Assembly: GCF_014898815.1 (NCBI RefSeq)
Contig: NW_026515477.1
Location: forward strand, 186,001 to 250,000
Direction: 5' to 3'
Source: Panonychus citri
Taxonomy: Eukaryota; Arthropoda; Arachnida; Trombidiformes; Tetranychidae
DNA: 64,000 bases
Of the stretch, positions 63,429-64,000 are shown piece by piece. The first letter of the stretch is position 1; every line of letters starts with the position of its first letter. Made by a program: the position numbers and the translations under genes. The notes below the pieces were generated by a model. The model was given only the letters and a program-made list of their open reading frames with translations. It had not been told where the DNA came from and searched no databases.

Positions 63429-64000
63429 TTAATTGTAAGGAATACCAAGTTTTTTCATTTCCACAGCAACTTTGAACAGATAATCATAACATTCAGCCAT
63501 TGATTTCGCTTGTTTCCAATTAGCGCCCCAAATATAAACACCATGATTACGGACCAGAACTGCGTTTGTATCTGGATACTTTTTAATTGCCTCGGTTAAA
63601 CTTTCAGTTAAATCACATTCGAAACAAGTATTTTCAATTATGGGAACAATTAACGTATCATCGTACCGATGAGAGACATTACTTGATCCTTTCTTGATTC
63701 CCTTGATCATCTCTTGTTTAGTTATCTTGAATTCTGATCCATTGGTGATAATCGTGGCGAGAACAGAAAACAATGAATGTGAATGAATAACAGCTCCAGC
63801 TGATCGCAGGGAATAAGCAGCAAGAAACAAAGGAGTACATTCACTTTTCTTTAGATTACAATTAACTGGATCCTCGATTGTTTCTCCGTCACCATTAATC
63901 ACGAAAATATCTTCACTCTTAATTAGCTCTTTCTGGACACCCGATGGAGCGATAAAGATACGATCGCCAATTCTAACGCTCATTCCGCCTCCGGTACCCG
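63429..64000 (-). CDS. APIP: Methylthioribulose-1-phosphate dehydratase (partial)
   Basis: Class II aldolase-family zinc enzyme (mtnB) of the methionine salvage pathway that dehydrates 5-methylthioribulose 1-phosphate; in animals also known as APAF1-interacting protein. The gene runs off the window: the visible part starts inside the GTGGGMSVRIGD motif, so the first 30-40 residues and any upstream exons are missing. Zinc ligands are present as HSHS (first two His) and the NHGVYIWG His; the catalytic Glu is in KQEMIKG. It ends KKLGIPYN with a TAA at 63429. The visible 190 codons are uninterrupted. Confidence 0.95.
   Translation of the reverse strand, partial: GTGGGMSVRIGDRIFIAPSGVQKELIKSEDIFVINGDGETIEDPVNCNLKKSECTPLFLAAYSLRSAGAVIHSHSLFSVLATIITNGSEFKITKQEMIKGIKKGSSNVSHRYDDTLIVPIIENTCFECDLTESLTEAIKKYPDTNAVLVRNHGVYIWGANWKQAKSMAECYDYLFKVAVEMKKLGIPYN

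Noticed and set aside
1..64000. tRNA genes, CRISPR arrays, bacterial operons or viral insertions
   Set aside because: No cloverleaf with A/B boxes, no spaced direct repeats and no viral polymerase or capsid-like frame was recognised by eye; all clear genes are animal-type with spliceosomal introns. Short tRNAs could still have been missed.

Overview
The window is nuclear DNA of an AT-rich animal, most likely an arthropod. It carries a conventional 376-residue actin, an animal-type fatty acid synthase, a GCK-III kinase and a Tre1/Moody-type receptor. The genes have short GT-AG introns and lie between long, stop-dense AT-rich spacers. Compact introns plus a secreted serine-rich, silk-like protein would suit a mite, but no feature proves the taxon.

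Layout. At 0.5-1.05 kb there is a Tc1/mariner-like MITE. At 1.3-18.3 kb are two tandem minus-strand copies of a type I fatty acid synthase (FAS). The upstream copy (8.0-18.3 kb) has nearly every domain but a malonyl/acetyltransferase domain without its catalytic residues, and four single-base frameshifts in 0.9 kb. The downstream copy (1.35-6.9 kb) is a pseudogene with three large deletions. At 22.8-27.0 kb is a secreted Ser/Gly/Tyr-repeat protein (-). At 28.7-30.3 kb is a lambda-crystallin/L-gulonate 3-dehydrogenase homologue (+). From 30.3 to 39.5 kb no gene is visible, but a perfect 168-bp inverted repeat brackets about 4 kb.

At 39.5-43.1 kb is a GCK-III Ser/Thr kinase (-). At 44.9-45.9 kb is a broken, unrecognised coding-like locus (+). 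Next come the peroxisomal carrier PMP34 (+, 46.3-47.7 kb), pseudouridine-5'-phosphatase (-, 48.1-49.2 kb), a single-pass lysine-rich protein (+, 50.1-51.7 kb), a 132-codon membrane ORF (-, 51.9-52.3 kb), actin with a 5'UTR intron (-, 55.5-56.9 kb), an SNIP1-type FHA protein (-, 57.5-58.0 kb), a rhodopsin-class GPCR (-, 59.2-60.8 kb), a small secreted highly charged protein (-, 61.2-61.8 kb), mitochondrial ribosomal protein mL43 (+, 62.5-63.2 kb) and the 3' part of a methylthioribulose-1-phosphate dehydratase (-, to the window edge).

The genes are mostly unrelated housekeeping loci and form no pathway cluster. The most unusual biology is the FAS pair: a synthase-like protein that seems unable to load malonyl-CoA itself, beside a decaying sister copy with patchwork identity to it. 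A caution runs through the window: several otherwise good genes (FAS, PMP34, perhaps the Ser-rich gene and the 45-kb locus) are broken by one-base changes in short homopolymers, which looks more like consensus error than biology.
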